64,000 nucleotides of DNA from Salvia splendens. Taxonomy: Eukaryota; Streptophyta; Magnoliopsida; Lamiales; Lamiaceae. The notes under the pieces were generated by a model that searched no databases, had not been told where the DNA came from, and worked only from the letters and a program-made list of their open reading frames with translations. This document shows, in pieces, positions 9,597-20,031 of the stretch. Within the stretch, counting starts at the first letter, position 1. Every line of letters starts with the position of its first letter. Location: positions 31,531,012-31,595,011 of the forward strand of contig NC_056037.1 of the NCBI RefSeq assembly GCF_004379255.2, read 5' to 3'. The position numbers and the translations under genes were made by a program.

Positions 9597-11087
9597 ATGG
9601 AGAACTACTCGTACAACTCCTACCCCGAGTCCGGCGACTCCTCGCCGCGCTCTCGCGAGATCGACTTCGAGAATCCGCCGCCGTGGGAGGATTCGCAGGG
9701 GAATCAGCCACCGCCTAATTATAAGGTCAAGTTTATGTGCAGCTACGGAGGGAAGATTCACCCGCGCCCGCACGATAACCAGCTCTCCTACATCGGAGGC
9801 GAGACGAAGATCCTCTCCGTCGATCGCAACATCAAATTCGGCTCCCTGCTCTCCAAGCTCGTCGCACTCTGTGATAACGACAGTATCTCCTTCAAGTACC
9901 AGCTCCCCGGCGAAGATCTGGACGCTTTAATTTCGGTCACCAACGATGACGATCTGGAGCACATGATGCACGAGTACGAGCGGTTGTACCGGATTTCGCC
10001 TAAACCGACGAGGTTGAGGATTTTCATTTTCACTACGCTGAATCAGAGCCTCAATTCCTCCACTAGGAGCTTCGGCTCCGATGAGGTCAAATCGGAAAAG
10101 GAGAGGTTTGTGGAGGCGTTGAATTCTGCGCCGATTATCACCGCGCCGCTGCATACGGCGTCGGCTGCAGCTCCGCTACAGCCGCAGACGCAGCCGCCGG
10201 CTGGTAACATCGATTTCATGTTTGGTTTGGAGAAAGCGAACGCAATAGCGGCGGCGCAACCGACGATTCAGCAGCCGATGATGGGGAGAGTTCCGGATGT
10301 GGAGGACCCGGTGTTCCTTCCAGGACAGGATGAGCGGTCAATGGCGATGGATCCGATTCAGAAGCATATTCAGGAGCAGCAGCGACTGAGGCTCGAGGAG
10401 CAGCAAGGAATCTACAGAAGAAAAAGTGAGGATAATCTACCCGGAGGTTATCCCGCCGGCGAGTATTACAAGGTGCCGGAGAAAGCTCCTCCGCCGGTTA
10501 TGCCTAGCGCCGTCACTCACTGGCCTGAAAACAGGCAAATCCCCGGCGGAATGTTCCCGACGAGCACCGAGCAGCCGGTTTACATGGTCCAAACGCCGGC
10601 GGGTGCGTACCACGCGCCGATGATGCGACCAGTGACCGGAGCTCCGGCGCAGGGGTACTACGCTGTTCAGCGGATGCCGTCAGACCAGCAACAACAACTG
10701 CAGCAGATGCAACAACAGCAGCAAATTCAACAGCAGCAGCAGATGTACAATGTGATTCCACACCCACAGCCAGCGGTTGCATCAATGGCGCCGCCGCCGC
10801 AGCAGCAGAAGGCGGCGGGATATTCGGAGGGTTTCGGGATGGTGAGGGCGGGGACAGGTGGCGGGGTAGGAGTGGTGACGGAAGCAGGGTACGCGCAGGT
10901 GGCGTACGATGTGGGGGCGGGGAGGCAGGTGATGTACACGACGGCGCAAGGGGGCATGGTGGGGGCGCCGCCGCAGTATCAAGCCGTGGTGAGCGGCGCC
11001 GACATGCGGACAGCTGGAGGACTGAATCCGGAAGCCGGTGGTGGAAGGGGTGTCCCCAAAGTTACGCAAACTCAGGCTTCTATGTGA
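9597..11087 (+). CDS. PB1 (octicosapeptide/Phox/Bem1p) domain protein
   Basis: An intact single-exon gene of 496 residues. The PB1 domain spans about residues 42-135, from 'YKVKFMCSYGGKIHPRP' (with the conserved lysine of the basic face) to the acidic OPCA stretch 'LISVTNDDDLEHMMHEYERL'. PB1 domains pair head-to-tail with other PB1 proteins and scaffold signalling complexes. Proteins of this plant subfamily (N-terminal PB1, long unstructured tail) are cytoplasmic or membrane-associated scaffolds in the few cases studied; the partner here is unknown. The tail is Pro/Gln-rich, with a CAG/CAA-coded glutamine tract (about 361-381, bases 10684-10740) and a Gly/Val/Ala-rich end. The ATG follows a CT-rich leader and gives the MENYSYNSYPESGDSSPRS start typical of the group. 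No kinase domain is present. It is the nearest complete host gene to the Tat insertion, which starts 0.8 kb downstream. Confidence 0.9.
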   Translation: MENYSYNSYPESGDSSPRSREIDFENPPPWEDSQGNQPPPNYKVKFMCSYGGKIHPRPHDNQLSYIGGETKILSVDRNIKFGSLLSKLVALCDNDSISFKYQLPGEDLDALISVTNDDDLEHMMHEYERLYRISPKPTRLRIFIFTTLNQSLNSSTRSFGSDEVKSEKERFVEALNSAPIITAPLHTASAAAPLQPQTQPPAGNIDFMFGLEKANAIAAAQPTIQQPMMGRVPDVEDPVFLPGQDERSMAMDPIQKHIQEQQRLRLEEQQGIYRRKSEDNLPGGYPAGEYYKVPEKAPPPVMPSAVTHWPENRQIPGGMFPTSTEQPVYMVQTPAGAYHAPMMRPVTGAPAQGYYAVQRMPSDQQQQLQQMQQQQQIQQQQQMYNVIPHPQPAVASMAPPPQQQKAAGYSEGFGMVRAGTGGGVGVVTEAGYAQVAYDVGAGRQVMYTTAQGGMVGAPPQYQAVVSGADMRTAGGLNPEAGGGRGVPKVTQTQASM

Positions 11088-11386
11088 TTTTGGTCAACAA
11101 TTATGCTGTTTTTTAAATAGCCATTAAACCTTAGCTTTATTGGATAATAATTTGAGTGTTGTATGGATACACTATATATATGTATGTTTCTCGTTCCATA
11201 TGCTTTTGTACATATTTCGAGATCACATTACTTCCTACTTCAAAATTAATTTCAAGATTCGCATCCTAAAGAATTGGACACGTTTGATGTCATTGTTTAT
11301 AGTGGAAAATGTAGGATAAAATAAAATAATAAATTTTCTAGTCCGATCGCGGATTCCGTGGTTGGGGACCCGCAATAGCGCCGATA

Positions 11387-11512
11387 GAGCACCGATCAGT
11401 GTGCCCTATCGTTGGGGAGTAGAGGATGGTGGAAAGATCAGCTGTTATCGTGCAATAGAGCCGATCTTTCCACCGACCGCGTCCGATAAAAAGATCGGCA
11501 ATTGTAGTGCTC
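11387..11512. repeat. Possible small MITE
   Basis: GAGCACCGATC at 11387 and GTAGTGCTC ending 11512 form a weak terminal inverted repeat; TTA follows on the right but ATA, not TTA, precedes on the left. GC-rich compared with its surroundings. No ORF. A Harbinger-type MITE is the likeliest reading, but the left end is uncertain. Confidence 0.3.
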
Positions 11513-11871
11513 TTATTTGTCTGTCACCATTCTAGTGATTGAGTAAATATTTTAAAGCTAAAATAGTAAAATTACAGTTTCAAATTTTAGTAAGATTTGT
11601 TTTTTAAGTGCTATTTTTCTCAACAAATTACTAGTCGTATAATTTAATTAGTACTAAGATATTCCTCTTATAACATAGAGATAAGATATAGTATGAGTTT
11701 TATATTTAAAAAAGAATCAATCAAGTTATGACAACAAAGTTTCCTCATTTTTTAGGAGTTGTTAATTAGGGGTGGAGAAGCACAGCAAAACCTTGTCTTG
11801 TTGTGGTCAGCCAATTGGAACTTGGGCAGCTGTTCTATTTATGTCGATGGATGCTTTGGAAAATACTCAAG

Positions 11872-12612
11872 TGATGGATCCGCGAATTTCTGACGTTAGT
11901 AAATGCTGGTAGAGAATGAAGATTATGACACAAAGAATTTACGTGGTTCGATTTACTGAAGTAAATCTACGTCCACGGGAAAAAGGGAGGGCAAGATTGT
12001 ATTGCTTGATCTGTTTTCTACAGCTTACAAATACCAACTTGCTATTTGCTATATGGTGTTTTATCTCTAGAGAGCTTAACCCTCTTCTATCTGATCTAAG
12101 TTCTATTTATATCTTGAACTAAGATCGTGGCTTGCATCACCACCCTAAGTCGTGGATGTCGTGTAGGTCATGGCCTAAGATCGTGGATGTAGCGTAGGTC
12201 ATGGCCTACGATCGTGGCCTGAGTTGACACCACGTGGTAGTGGGTGTGTTGGACATCCTGTATGGGTCCACTAACTCCTTGTTCGGTCGAATACTGAGAC
12301 CGAACTGCTTTGGTTGCCGATCTGAGAGTAGAGCTTGATGCCGACCTGAGAGCAGAGCTTGATTGGATGGCTTTTACCGAGCTGTAGGCTGAGGCCGAAC
12401 TCTTTGGTAATGCCGAACTCATACTCCTGCTTTGGTTGTCGATCTGAGAGTAGAGCTTGATGCCGACCTGAGAGCAGAGCTTGATAGGTTGGCTTTTACC
12501 GAGCTGTAGGCTGAGGCCGAACTCTTTGGTAATGCCGAACTCATACTCTTCCTTGGGCTTTGGGCTGATGGGCCGTCATTGCTGTGGGGCTTGTTTAGTA
12601 CGCACCCCATCA
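11872..12612 (-). repeat. 3' LTR of the Tat element
   Basis: 741 bp, same length and, as far as I can read, same sequence as 22229-22969. It contains two tandem 122-bp units (12305-12426 and 12427-12548) differing at a few positions. The element's transcription would end in this copy. Confidence 0.95.
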
Positions 12613-12634
12613 CTACCCCCCCCGAAAAGCGAAG
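12613..12634 (-). promoter_or_regulatory. Polypurine tract of the Tat element
   Basis: Read on the minus strand, a run of eight G followed by TAG abuts the TGATG start of the 3' LTR, after CGCTTTTC. G-rich tracts at this place prime plus-strand DNA synthesis in Gypsy elements. Confidence 0.7.
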
Positions 12635-12962
12635 TGAATCACTTCGGCGAAGCGAGTCACTTCGGCATTCTGAAAAAGGGTACGGGGGAGGCTGAAGTCA
12701 GGGGACGTGCCCTGCGCGTGACTGCATTAAATGCGGCATTAAATGCGACAGTAAAATCCGGCCGTCGAATCCTGAAAAGGTGGGATATGAAACGGTGCGA
12801 TGATTTGAAATCTTTTCCAAATCTGATAAATACCGCCTTTCTTCATCATTTGAACACCTTTGCTATTGGCTTCTTCTGCACTCTCTATCTTTTGCGTGAA
12901 AAATTTCCTTCCGCTTTCAAAAATTTCCTCAGGATTTCTTCAACTTTCAAAGAGTAAGAACC

Positions 12963-14823
12963 ATGTCTGCTTCTTCTTCGTCTGAGTCTGGTAGCGGTAG
13001 AAAAGGGGGTAAGGGGTCTTCTAGCCGGAAAGAATCCGGGGAGAAGACCGTAGAGTATTTTCACAGTATCTTGAGTAAGGATACTGTGATATCCCTTTAC
13101 GAAAAATACTCTTTTCCTGGGGGGAAGGCGGTGGTTCCCGACGATGATCATAGGGCTAACGACCCGCCGGAGGGTTATGCCACCGTTTACGAAGCCTGCT
13201 TAGAATGCGGGCTTCGTTTCCCTCTTCCCCCACCTTTTGTAGAGCTTCTTGATTTTTTTCAACTCCCTTTAGGTCAGGTGACTCCGAATTCTTGGAGGCA
13301 CTTGTCGGCTTTTGCTGCCGAACTCCGTAGGTTAGATAAGGATCTGTCTCTGCGGGCAATCCTTAATTTTTTCCAATTTAAAAGGAAGGGATCTTGGTTT
13401 TACTTGATCCCCTTGCAGCCTTTTAGGGCATTCTGCAAAACCAAGTGGCCGAAATGGCAAAACCGCTTCTTTTTTTATAATAGGACAGCGGCTCCGGGCT
13501 TCCCCTGGAGAGGGCCGAAGTCCGTGATTCCTCATCCTCGGTTAGAACCATTGGCCGAGCTCGATGACGAGCTCAACAAGATTCCCATAGTTAGGAAACA
13601 ATACACGGAGTCTGAGCTCGTCAAGGGCGACGTCGTGTTCGACATCTCGTCTTCGGACGAAGAGGCCGAGGGTGAGGATTTCTCTTTACCTTTATGTTCT
13701 ACTGCCTTAACGAAGAAAACTAACCTTGCTTTCTTGCTTTTTGGCAGTGTACATGCTGAACAAGGCTACCCGAAAATCTTCGGAGTCCAAGGAGCCGGAG
13801 AGGCCGAAAACCACCAGCTCGGCGTCTGATGCCGAGAGGACTCCGAAAAGGCAAAAAACCTCTTCGGATCCGAAGAAGCCGGAGGCAACTTCGGCAAAGG
13901 GGAGGGGGAAGGCCCAGAAGCCCCCAAGAGCGCCAGAGAAAGACGTGGTCTTGGCGCCTCCTTCGGAACATATCTGTGAGCCGTTTTTATGGCCCACGGA
14001 CTTCGCCGAGGTGAATTCTCTTCTTGATTTTCTGGCCTTGCTTTTTTTTTCTGTATTTTTTGTGGTCCCTTTGTTGACTTTTTTCTTTATTCATTTTCAG
14101 AGGAACGATATGCTCTCCAAGCTCGTCGCCGTCGAACTCTCCAAAGCGTCCAATGACTATGCTGAGATGCAGAGGAAGTTGGCGGCTGCTTGTCATCGGG
14201 CCGAACAGGCTGAGGCTAACTTTGAGAAGGCCAGAGCTGCTAGGATTTCGGCCCAGGATGAAGCTCAGTTTGCCAAAAACCAGCTCGTCATCCAGCGGGA
14301 GCAGACGAAACGGAGGGATGCTGCTGCCGTGGTTGCCCAAGGGGAGGCTCTCCGTGTTTACACGGAGAAACTCTTTTTGAGCAGCCAGTTCTCGGCCTTT
14401 GTCGGTAGTCTGGTAAGGCTAATTGCCGATAAGGGCGAGCAGGGGGCCGACGTCGTGCTGCCTCTGTACAGCCGAGAGATAGCAGCTCGGCTTCAGAATC
14501 TGCCGCTCCTTGAGGAGCTCGCTTCATCCTCGGTCCTGCTTTCTGCAGACCGAGTCCGGAGTTGTCGAGCTGATCGGGACGAGAACCTGGAGGCTATCTT
14601 TGCCTCCGTGGGACCCGTTTCACCCGCTTCGACTTACAACGGAGAGGGTGAGGCCGAGCCGCTGGAGCTGGAGGCCGAAGTCGAGCGGGCCGGGCATCCG
14701 GAGAAGGAGGCCGATCAGGAGGCGGAGGCGAGGCCGGCAGGATGCGAGGCCGAGGCTGAGGTAGTTCAGGAGAAAGAAGCTGAACCAGACCAAGGAGCCG
14801 GAGACGAAGCTGGCGGAGTATGA
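12963..14823 (+). CDS. Antisense gene of the Tat element, putative gypsy-type transposon domain plus coiled coil (3 exons)
   Basis: Runs opposite to gag-pol. Exons 12963-13671, 13748-14010 and 14101-14823 join in phase to 564 residues. Intron 1 (13672-13747) is GTGAGG...GGCAG; intron 2 (14011-14100, 90 bp) is GTGAAT...TTTCAG and would stay open if retained. The first exon holds the segment known from plant Tat elements as 'putative gypsy type transposon' (PF04195-like): 'TVISLYEKYSFPGG', 'ECGLRFPLPPPFVELL' and, later, 'FYNRTAAPGFPW'. The middle is Lys/Pro/Ser-rich, probably nuclear. Exon 3 is a long Ala/Glu/Lys coiled coil and a Glu/Ala-rich acidic tail. The start is the first ATG after a 350-bp leader; a TATA-like GATAAATACC lies at about 12823. 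Its function in the element cycle is not known. Splicing is inferred from sequence only. Confidence 0.75.
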
Positions 14824-15023
14824 TTTCGTCTCCCTTCTCTTAGTCTAGTTTCTTCCTTGTAAAATGGCCTTGATGCCCTCCTAGTGTAAAATTTTCCTTG
14901 TGAATGAAAAATTCTCTACACTTGTCTTCGTATAGCTTTTCGTACTCGCCTTTATTCCTGTTGTATTTTACTATCTGCTCGGTACAGCTGCCGAACTAAT
15001 ATAGCTGCTTTGTACCCAAGGAG

Positions 15024-15813
15024 ATGGAGATACTTCACTGGAAACGGCTGTACTCTTCGGCTTTGGACGAAGCTGAGAGAAGAGCTATAGCCGATCAGAC
15101 GAAGAATGACGAGCTTCTGGCTCGTTTAGTGAAGCTGGAGGCCGATATCAAGGACTTAGAGTCCGATAAGAAAGATCTGGAGGCCGAGCTGAATACGGCC
15201 ATTGCTGAGAGGACTGCGTATGAGGATTACATCCGTGTGCGCGGGGGAATGACCATATCAGATGTTCAGAGTCGAGTTGACGAACTGTGGGAGGAATATC
15301 ATGTACTCCGTATGAACAATGTGCTGGAGAGCCCGGCTTGCCAACAAGTTGTGACATCACTGCGGCGTTGGGCTTCTCGGTACAACATTGTTCTTTCTCG
15401 GCGCCCCTCCATAGAAAGATTCCTTCGGCATATCGCGCCAACAGATGCTCGCACTCCAGATCAAACCTCTGGTTCCCTTGTTCAAAATCCTACTCCCAGT
15501 CAACAACGAACTCCGGAACAGCCGGAAACGTCAAGACGAGAACGGGCTCAGGAGCAACCGGAATCGTCAAGGCAGGGACGGACTGAAATTCGCCGAGGAG
15601 TTGTGACTATGAGCGAGCAAGATCAGCAGATGATTATTGCATAGACTCTTCATCGCCGAGGTGTTAGGACTTCTCGGGCTCGGGGAAGAGGCGTTGGGTC
15701 GAGGATAGCATCTCGTCGACCTGCTTATTCTTCATCTGCTCGGAACAACCGAACTCGGCTTCCAGAGGATTTTGCAGATAGGTGGCTTAACTTCAGCAAC
15801 CCTGGACAGTAGA
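15024..15813 (+). pseudogene. Second antisense gene of the Tat element, coiled-coil protein with a premature TAG
   Basis: The open frame 15024-15644 encodes 206 residues. It starts MEILHWKRLYSSALDEAERR, passes through a charged coiled coil (about 10-75), then a helical part ('DELWEEYHVLRMNN') and a Gln/Arg/Pro-rich segment. It stops at TAG 15642-15644 after MIIA. The same frame continues without another stop for 55 codons, Arg-rich ('HRRGVRTSRARGRGV') then 'PEDFADRWLNFSNPG', ending TAG 15811-15813. The codon context suggests a single point change made the first stop. I do not recognise a domain. It follows the spliced antisense gene by 200 bp and may be a separate transcript or a further exon set. 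Confidence 0.55.
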
Positions 15814-15950
15814 ATAGTCCTTTGTAATAGCGTAACGCCATTTTGTAGGGTAGCGGAGTTGTATGCCGAACAAGATTTGAAAAATGAAATTTTGTTTTCG
15901 CTTCTAACACTGTATTTACAGCTTAGCGAAAAAATTTCATCGTACTTGTC

Positions 15951-16285
15951 CTCGGTCTTATGAAGTAAACTTCTTTGACCGGACTTGGTCCTTGGTCTTA
16001 TGAAGTAAACTTCTTTGACCGGACTCGTCTTTGGTCTGATGAAATAAACATCTTTGACCGGACTCGTCTTTGGTCTGATGAAATAAACATCTTTGACCGG
16101 ACTTGGTTTGTGTTCTAATTTGGCGATTTGTCGCCGGGATCGAACTTTCCCTTGTCCTAATTCGGCGAGTTTTATCGCGTGGATCGGACTTTCCCAGTTA
16201 ACCGAAGTGGTCTTATGCAGTAAACCTCTTTGACTAGACGTGGTCGTCCCCGGTCTTATGAGGTAAACTTCTTTGACCGAACTTG
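15951..16285. repeat. 39-40-bp tandem repeats in the Tat spacer
   Basis: Four near-contiguous units (15951-16106) built on 'GGTCTTATGAAGTAAACTTC' followed by TTTGACCGGACT, and two more diverged units at about 16205-16285, separated by a motif with 'CGGCGA' and 'CGGACTTTCCC' that also recurs. Tandem arrays between pol and the 3' LTR are usual in Tat elements. Confidence 0.85.
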
Positions 16286-16332
16286 GTCGTCCTAATTCGG
16301 CGAGGTTTATCGCGTGGATCGGACTTTCCCTC

Positions 16333-16508
16333 ATTGCAGTTCGTTTCAGACGAAGTGCTTGTTAAGCTGAATTGCGGTCTTGTATCCTCCTTGGAAGCTT
16401 GGACTCACAATCGTTTGCTTATTGCAGTTCGTTTCAGACGGACTGCTTGTTAAGCTGAATTGTGGTCTTATATCCTCCTTAGAAGCTTGGACTCACAATA
16501 GTCTTTAA
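16333..16508. repeat. 88-bp tandem duplication in the Tat spacer
   Basis: Two units (16333-16420, 16421-16508) each starting ATTGCAGTTCGTTTCAGACG and ending in 'TTGGACTCACAAT' plus a few bases. A few mismatches separate them. Non-coding. Confidence 0.85.
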
Positions 16509-16746
16509 TAATCGATCTAAAAAGGGGATCAGTCTTTAAAGAACGATATACCTTGGTACCATTTGTAAGAGACGACAAGCACATAGAGACAAAACACATA
16601 GAGAAAAAATGAAAAAGACGAAGGAAAAAAACTTTAAACCTTTTTTTAAAACGACAAGTAAACGGTACAAGTAAAAAACAAACAAATAAAAACACATACC
16701 CCTATGACCGAACTAGACACGAGACGGACTGACCGGACTTTGTCTC

Positions 16747-19700
16747 TTACAAGTGGAACTTCTTGAGGTTGGAGACGTGCCATGTTCGGGGTACTTGTTC
16801 TCCTGACATGTGAGTCAATTTATAAGACCCTTTGCCGAGGACTTCTGACACCCGATATGGACCCTCCCATGTGGGTTCGAGTTTGCCCAGCTTTTCTGCT
16901 CGGCTTACCTCGTTGTTTCTCAAGACGAGATCTCCCACTTGAAATTGAAGCTTTTTCACCCTTTGGTTATAATACCGGGCTACTTGCTCCTTATACTTGG
17001 CTGCTTTTATGCACGCCAATTCTCTTCTTTCTTCGGCGAGATCCAGTTCTGCTCTCAGTCCGTCGTCATTCATTTCTGAGGAGAAATTTAGAGTTCGGGG
17101 ACTGGGTACGCCGATCTCCACCGGAATTACGGCTTCAGTGCCGTACACCAGACTATACGGAGTTTCACCGTTGGAGGTTTTGGGCGTAGTTCGGTAGGAC
17201 CATAGGACTTGAGGGAGATTTTCTACCCATTGTCCTTTGGCTTGTTCTAACCGAGCTTTTAACCCTTTCACCAGAATCCGGTTCGTTACTTCCGTTTGTC
17301 CGTTTGCTTGGGGATGGGAGACCGAAGTGAACCGCTGTTGAATGTTCAGCTCTTGGCACCAATTCTTGAACGTCTTGTCGGTGAACTGAGTCCCATTATC
17401 CGAGATGAGGATGTGGGGTATGCCAAATCGGCACACTATGTTCTTCCAGACGAAGTCCAATGCCTTTGAGCTCGTTATCGTAGCTAATGGTTCAGCCTCC
17501 ACCCACTTCGTGAAGTAGTCCACGGCAACGATAAGGAATTTCATTTGCCGAGGAGCTTGAGGAAGTGGTCCCACTATGTCTATGCCCCATTGCATGAAAG
17601 GCCAAGGGCTTTGCATAGTGTATAGATCGGTCTGCGGCATCCTTGGGACATTTGCATGAATTTGGCACTTCGTACACTTCTTGACGAGCTGCACTGCCTC
17701 TTGTACCATGGTTGGCCAATAATATCCCCATCTCAGAACTTTTTTAGCTAAAGCTCTGGCTCCGATGTGGCTACCGCACGATCCTTCATGAACTTCTCTG
17801 AGGATGTAGTCCGTCTCTTCTGGTCCTACGCACCGCAATAACGGCTGGAGGTAAGACTTTCTAAAGAGGACTCCTTCATGAAGTTCGTACCGAAGTGCTC
17901 GGCACGTGATCTTCCGAGCTTCTCTCTTATCCTTGGGCAATTGTCCTTGATCCAGATACTGCAAGATCGGCGTCATCCAGTTCGGCGAGCTGGATACTGA
18001 ATGTACCTCGGCTTCATCAATGCTTCGATGCATTAATTCTTCCGCCTTTGAGCTCGGATCTGAGGCCAACTTACTTAAGGTATCTGCTCGGCTATTTTCC
18101 GCTCTAGGAATGCGGATTATCCGAAAATAGGAGAAACTTCGGCTGATGCTTCGCGCTTTGTCCAAATACTTCTTCATTCTCTCGTCACGAGCTTCACTTG
18201 TACCCAACATGTGATTTACTATGACTTGTGAATCACAATGGACTTTGAGAGATTTGACGAGCAGACTTTGCGCTAACTGGAGTTCGGCCAGGAGGGCTTC
18301 GTACTCGGCTTCATTATTAGTAGTGGGGAATAGGAAACGAAGTGAGTAGGTTACCTCGTGTCCGTCGGGAGCGACAAGTAAAATACCAGCTCCACTTCCC
18401 ATCTTGTTTGAAGCTCCATCTACGAATCCGCTCCAGCAGTCCGGCGGCTCTACTTCGGATTCCAAGGGCTGTGCTAGTTCGGCATTGGCAGAATTCTTCT
18501 GTTCGGCAATAACAGGAATTGCTTGATCGAACTTGGCTTCTGCAAGAAAATCTGCCAAGGCTTGTCCCTTGATGGCTTTCCGAGGTAGATATTCAATTGT
18601 GTGCTCTCCCAACTCTATAGCCCACTTGGCGATTCTGCCTGATGCTTCTGGTTTGGTCAACACTTGCCGAAGTGGCAGATCAGTTAAGACGCATACCTTG
18701 TGAGCATAGAAGTATGGCCGCAGTCTCCTTGCTGCATTTACTAATGCTAGAGCAATCTTTTCCAGAGATTGATACCTGGTTTCTGGACCTGTTAATGCTC
18801 GGCTTGTAAAATAGATGGGAAGCTGCTTTAGGCCTTCTTCTCGTACAAGCACCGCGCTGATGGTTTGATCCGATGCCGCTAAGTATAAGAATATTACTTC
18901 GGCTTCGGTTGGAGCAGAGAGAATAGGAAGCTCGGCTAGATAACTTTTGAGCTCGTCAAAGGCCTTTTTCTGCTCGGCTCCCCACTCGAACTTTGGTGCC
19001 TTTTTCAACACCTTGAAGAACGGCAGTTGCTTTTCGGCTGCTTGGGAAAGGAATCGATTCAGTGCGGCTAGACATCCGGTTAGCCTTTGCACGTCATGTA
19101 TGGACTTCGGCATTGCCATGTTCTGAACGACTTGAACTTTTGAGGGGTTTGCCTTGAGTCCGTCCTTTGAAACCCAACAACCCAGAAACTTTCCCGAATC
19201 TACCAAAAAGGTACACTTTTGGGGATTAAGTTTGAGGTTGGCTTTCTTGAGCACGTTGAGAGTGGACTTGAGGTTGTGCTCGTACTCCGAGGTGCTTTTG
19301 CTCTTGACGACTATATCGTCAACATACACTTCGACCTCCTTTCCAATCAGGTGCCGAAAAAGCTTGTCTACCATCCTTTGATAAGTGGCTCCGGCATTCT
19401 TTAAACCGAATGGCATCTTTTTATAAGCGAAAATGCCGAAATCAGTAATGAAGGCCGTTTTTGAAGCGTCAATCTCATCCATTAAAACCTGATGGTATCC
19501 TTTGTATAGATCAAGAAAACAAAAAATTTCAAAGCCTATCAGAGCTTCTACTTTTTTATCTATGTTCGGAAGGGGATAGCAATCTTTGGGACAGTGCTTA
19601 TTTAGATCGGTGAAATCTATGCACATCCGCCATCCTCCTTCCTTTTTCTTGATCATGACAGGATTGGCCACCCACGAAGGATACTTCACTTCGAATAACA

Positions 19701-20010
19701 CATCCGCCTTCAATAATTGACGGACTTCGTCATGGATGACTTGACTTCGCTCTGCCGCAAAGAGTCTTTGCTTCTGTTTTATCGGCCGGACCGAAGGATC
19801 AATATTTAAACGATGAGTGATTACCTCGGGGGGCACTCCGGTCATGTCCAACGGAGACCATGCAAAGACGTCTTTGTACTCCTTGAGGAGCTGGATGGTT
19901 TTTTCCCGAAGTAGAGGCGTTCCCGCGAAGCCGATCTTAGCCGTTCTGGATGGATCGTCTTCGTACAGCTGAACTGTCATCGAATTCGGCTCCGGTATGA
20001 CTTCGGTCAT
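16747..20010 (-). CDS. Tat pol: reverse transcriptase, RNase H, archaeal-type RNase H, integrase
   Basis: 1,087 residues without a break. Reverse transcriptase (about 75-270) has 'DLNKHCPKDCYPLPNID' and the catalytic YVDD at 229-232. The usual Gypsy RNase H follows ('YLAASDQTISAVLVREEG', 'LADFLAEAKFDQ'). A second RNase H of the archaeal type starts at about 545 ('GFVDGASNKMGSGAGILL', 'NNEAEYEALLAELQLA'), the mark of the Tat lineage. Integrase has an HHCC-type N-terminus ('GSHIGARALAKK', 'CTKCQ') and the D,D,E core in 'GIDIVGPLP', 'SDNGTQF' and 'GQTEVTNR'; a C-terminal 'GKLEPTWEGPYRVSEV' closes it. The frame is continuous with gag through one TAG: nine codons lie between that TAG and this ATG. 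The protein is thus probably made by stop readthrough as a Gag-Pol fusion, not from its own ATG. Confidence 0.95.
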   Translation of the reverse strand: MTEVIPEPNSMTVQLYEDDPSRTAKIGFAGTPLLREKTIQLLKEYKDVFAWSPLDMTGVPPEVITHRLNIDPSVRPIKQKQRLFAAERSQVIHDEVRQLLKADVLFEVKYPSWVANPVMIKKKEGGWRMCIDFTDLNKHCPKDCYPLPNIDKKVEALIGFEIFCFLDLYKGYHQVLMDEIDASKTAFITDFGIFAYKKMPFGLKNAGATYQRMVDKLFRHLIGKEVEVYVDDIVVKSKSTSEYEHNLKSTLNVLKKANLKLNPQKCTFLVDSGKFLGCWVSKDGLKANPSKVQVVQNMAMPKSIHDVQRLTGCLAALNRFLSQAAEKQLPFFKVLKKAPKFEWGAEQKKAFDELKSYLAELPILSAPTEAEVIFLYLAASDQTISAVLVREEGLKQLPIYFTSRALTGPETRYQSLEKIALALVNAARRLRPYFYAHKVCVLTDLPLRQVLTKPEASGRIAKWAIELGEHTIEYLPRKAIKGQALADFLAEAKFDQAIPVIAEQKNSANAELAQPLESEVEPPDCWSGFVDGASNKMGSGAGILLVAPDGHEVTYSLRFLFPTTNNEAEYEALLAELQLAQSLLVKSLKVHCDSQVIVNHMLGTSEARDERMKKYLDKARSISRSFSYFRIIRIPRAENSRADTLSKLASDPSSKAEELMHRSIDEAEVHSVSSSPNWMTPILQYLDQGQLPKDKREARKITCRALRYELHEGVLFRKSYLQPLLRCVGPEETDYILREVHEGSCGSHIGARALAKKVLRWGYYWPTMVQEAVQLVKKCTKCQIHANVPRMPQTDLYTMQSPWPFMQWGIDIVGPLPQAPRQMKFLIVAVDYFTKWVEAEPLATITSSKALDFVWKNIVCRFGIPHILISDNGTQFTDKTFKNWCQELNIQQRFTSVSHPQANGQTEVTNRILVKGLKARLEQAKGQWVENLPQVLWSYRTTPKTSNGETPYSLVYGTEAVIPVEIGVPSPRTLNFSSEMNDDGLRAELDLAEERRELACIKAAKYKEQVARYYNQRVKKLQFQVGDLVLRNNEVSRAEKLGKLEPTWEGPYRVSEVLGKGSYKLTHMSGEQVPRTWHVSNLKKFHL

Positions 20011-20031
20011 TGCCTCTGACTCCGGCTGCTG

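Noticed and set aside
12168..12613. Minus-strand frames in both LTRs rich in Ser and Ala
   Set aside because: Generated by the 122-bp tandem units; identical in both LTRs because the LTRs are identical.
13829..14014. Separate small genes in other frames across the Tat antisense gene
   Set aside because: They are shadows of its exons; the spliced frame explains the region.
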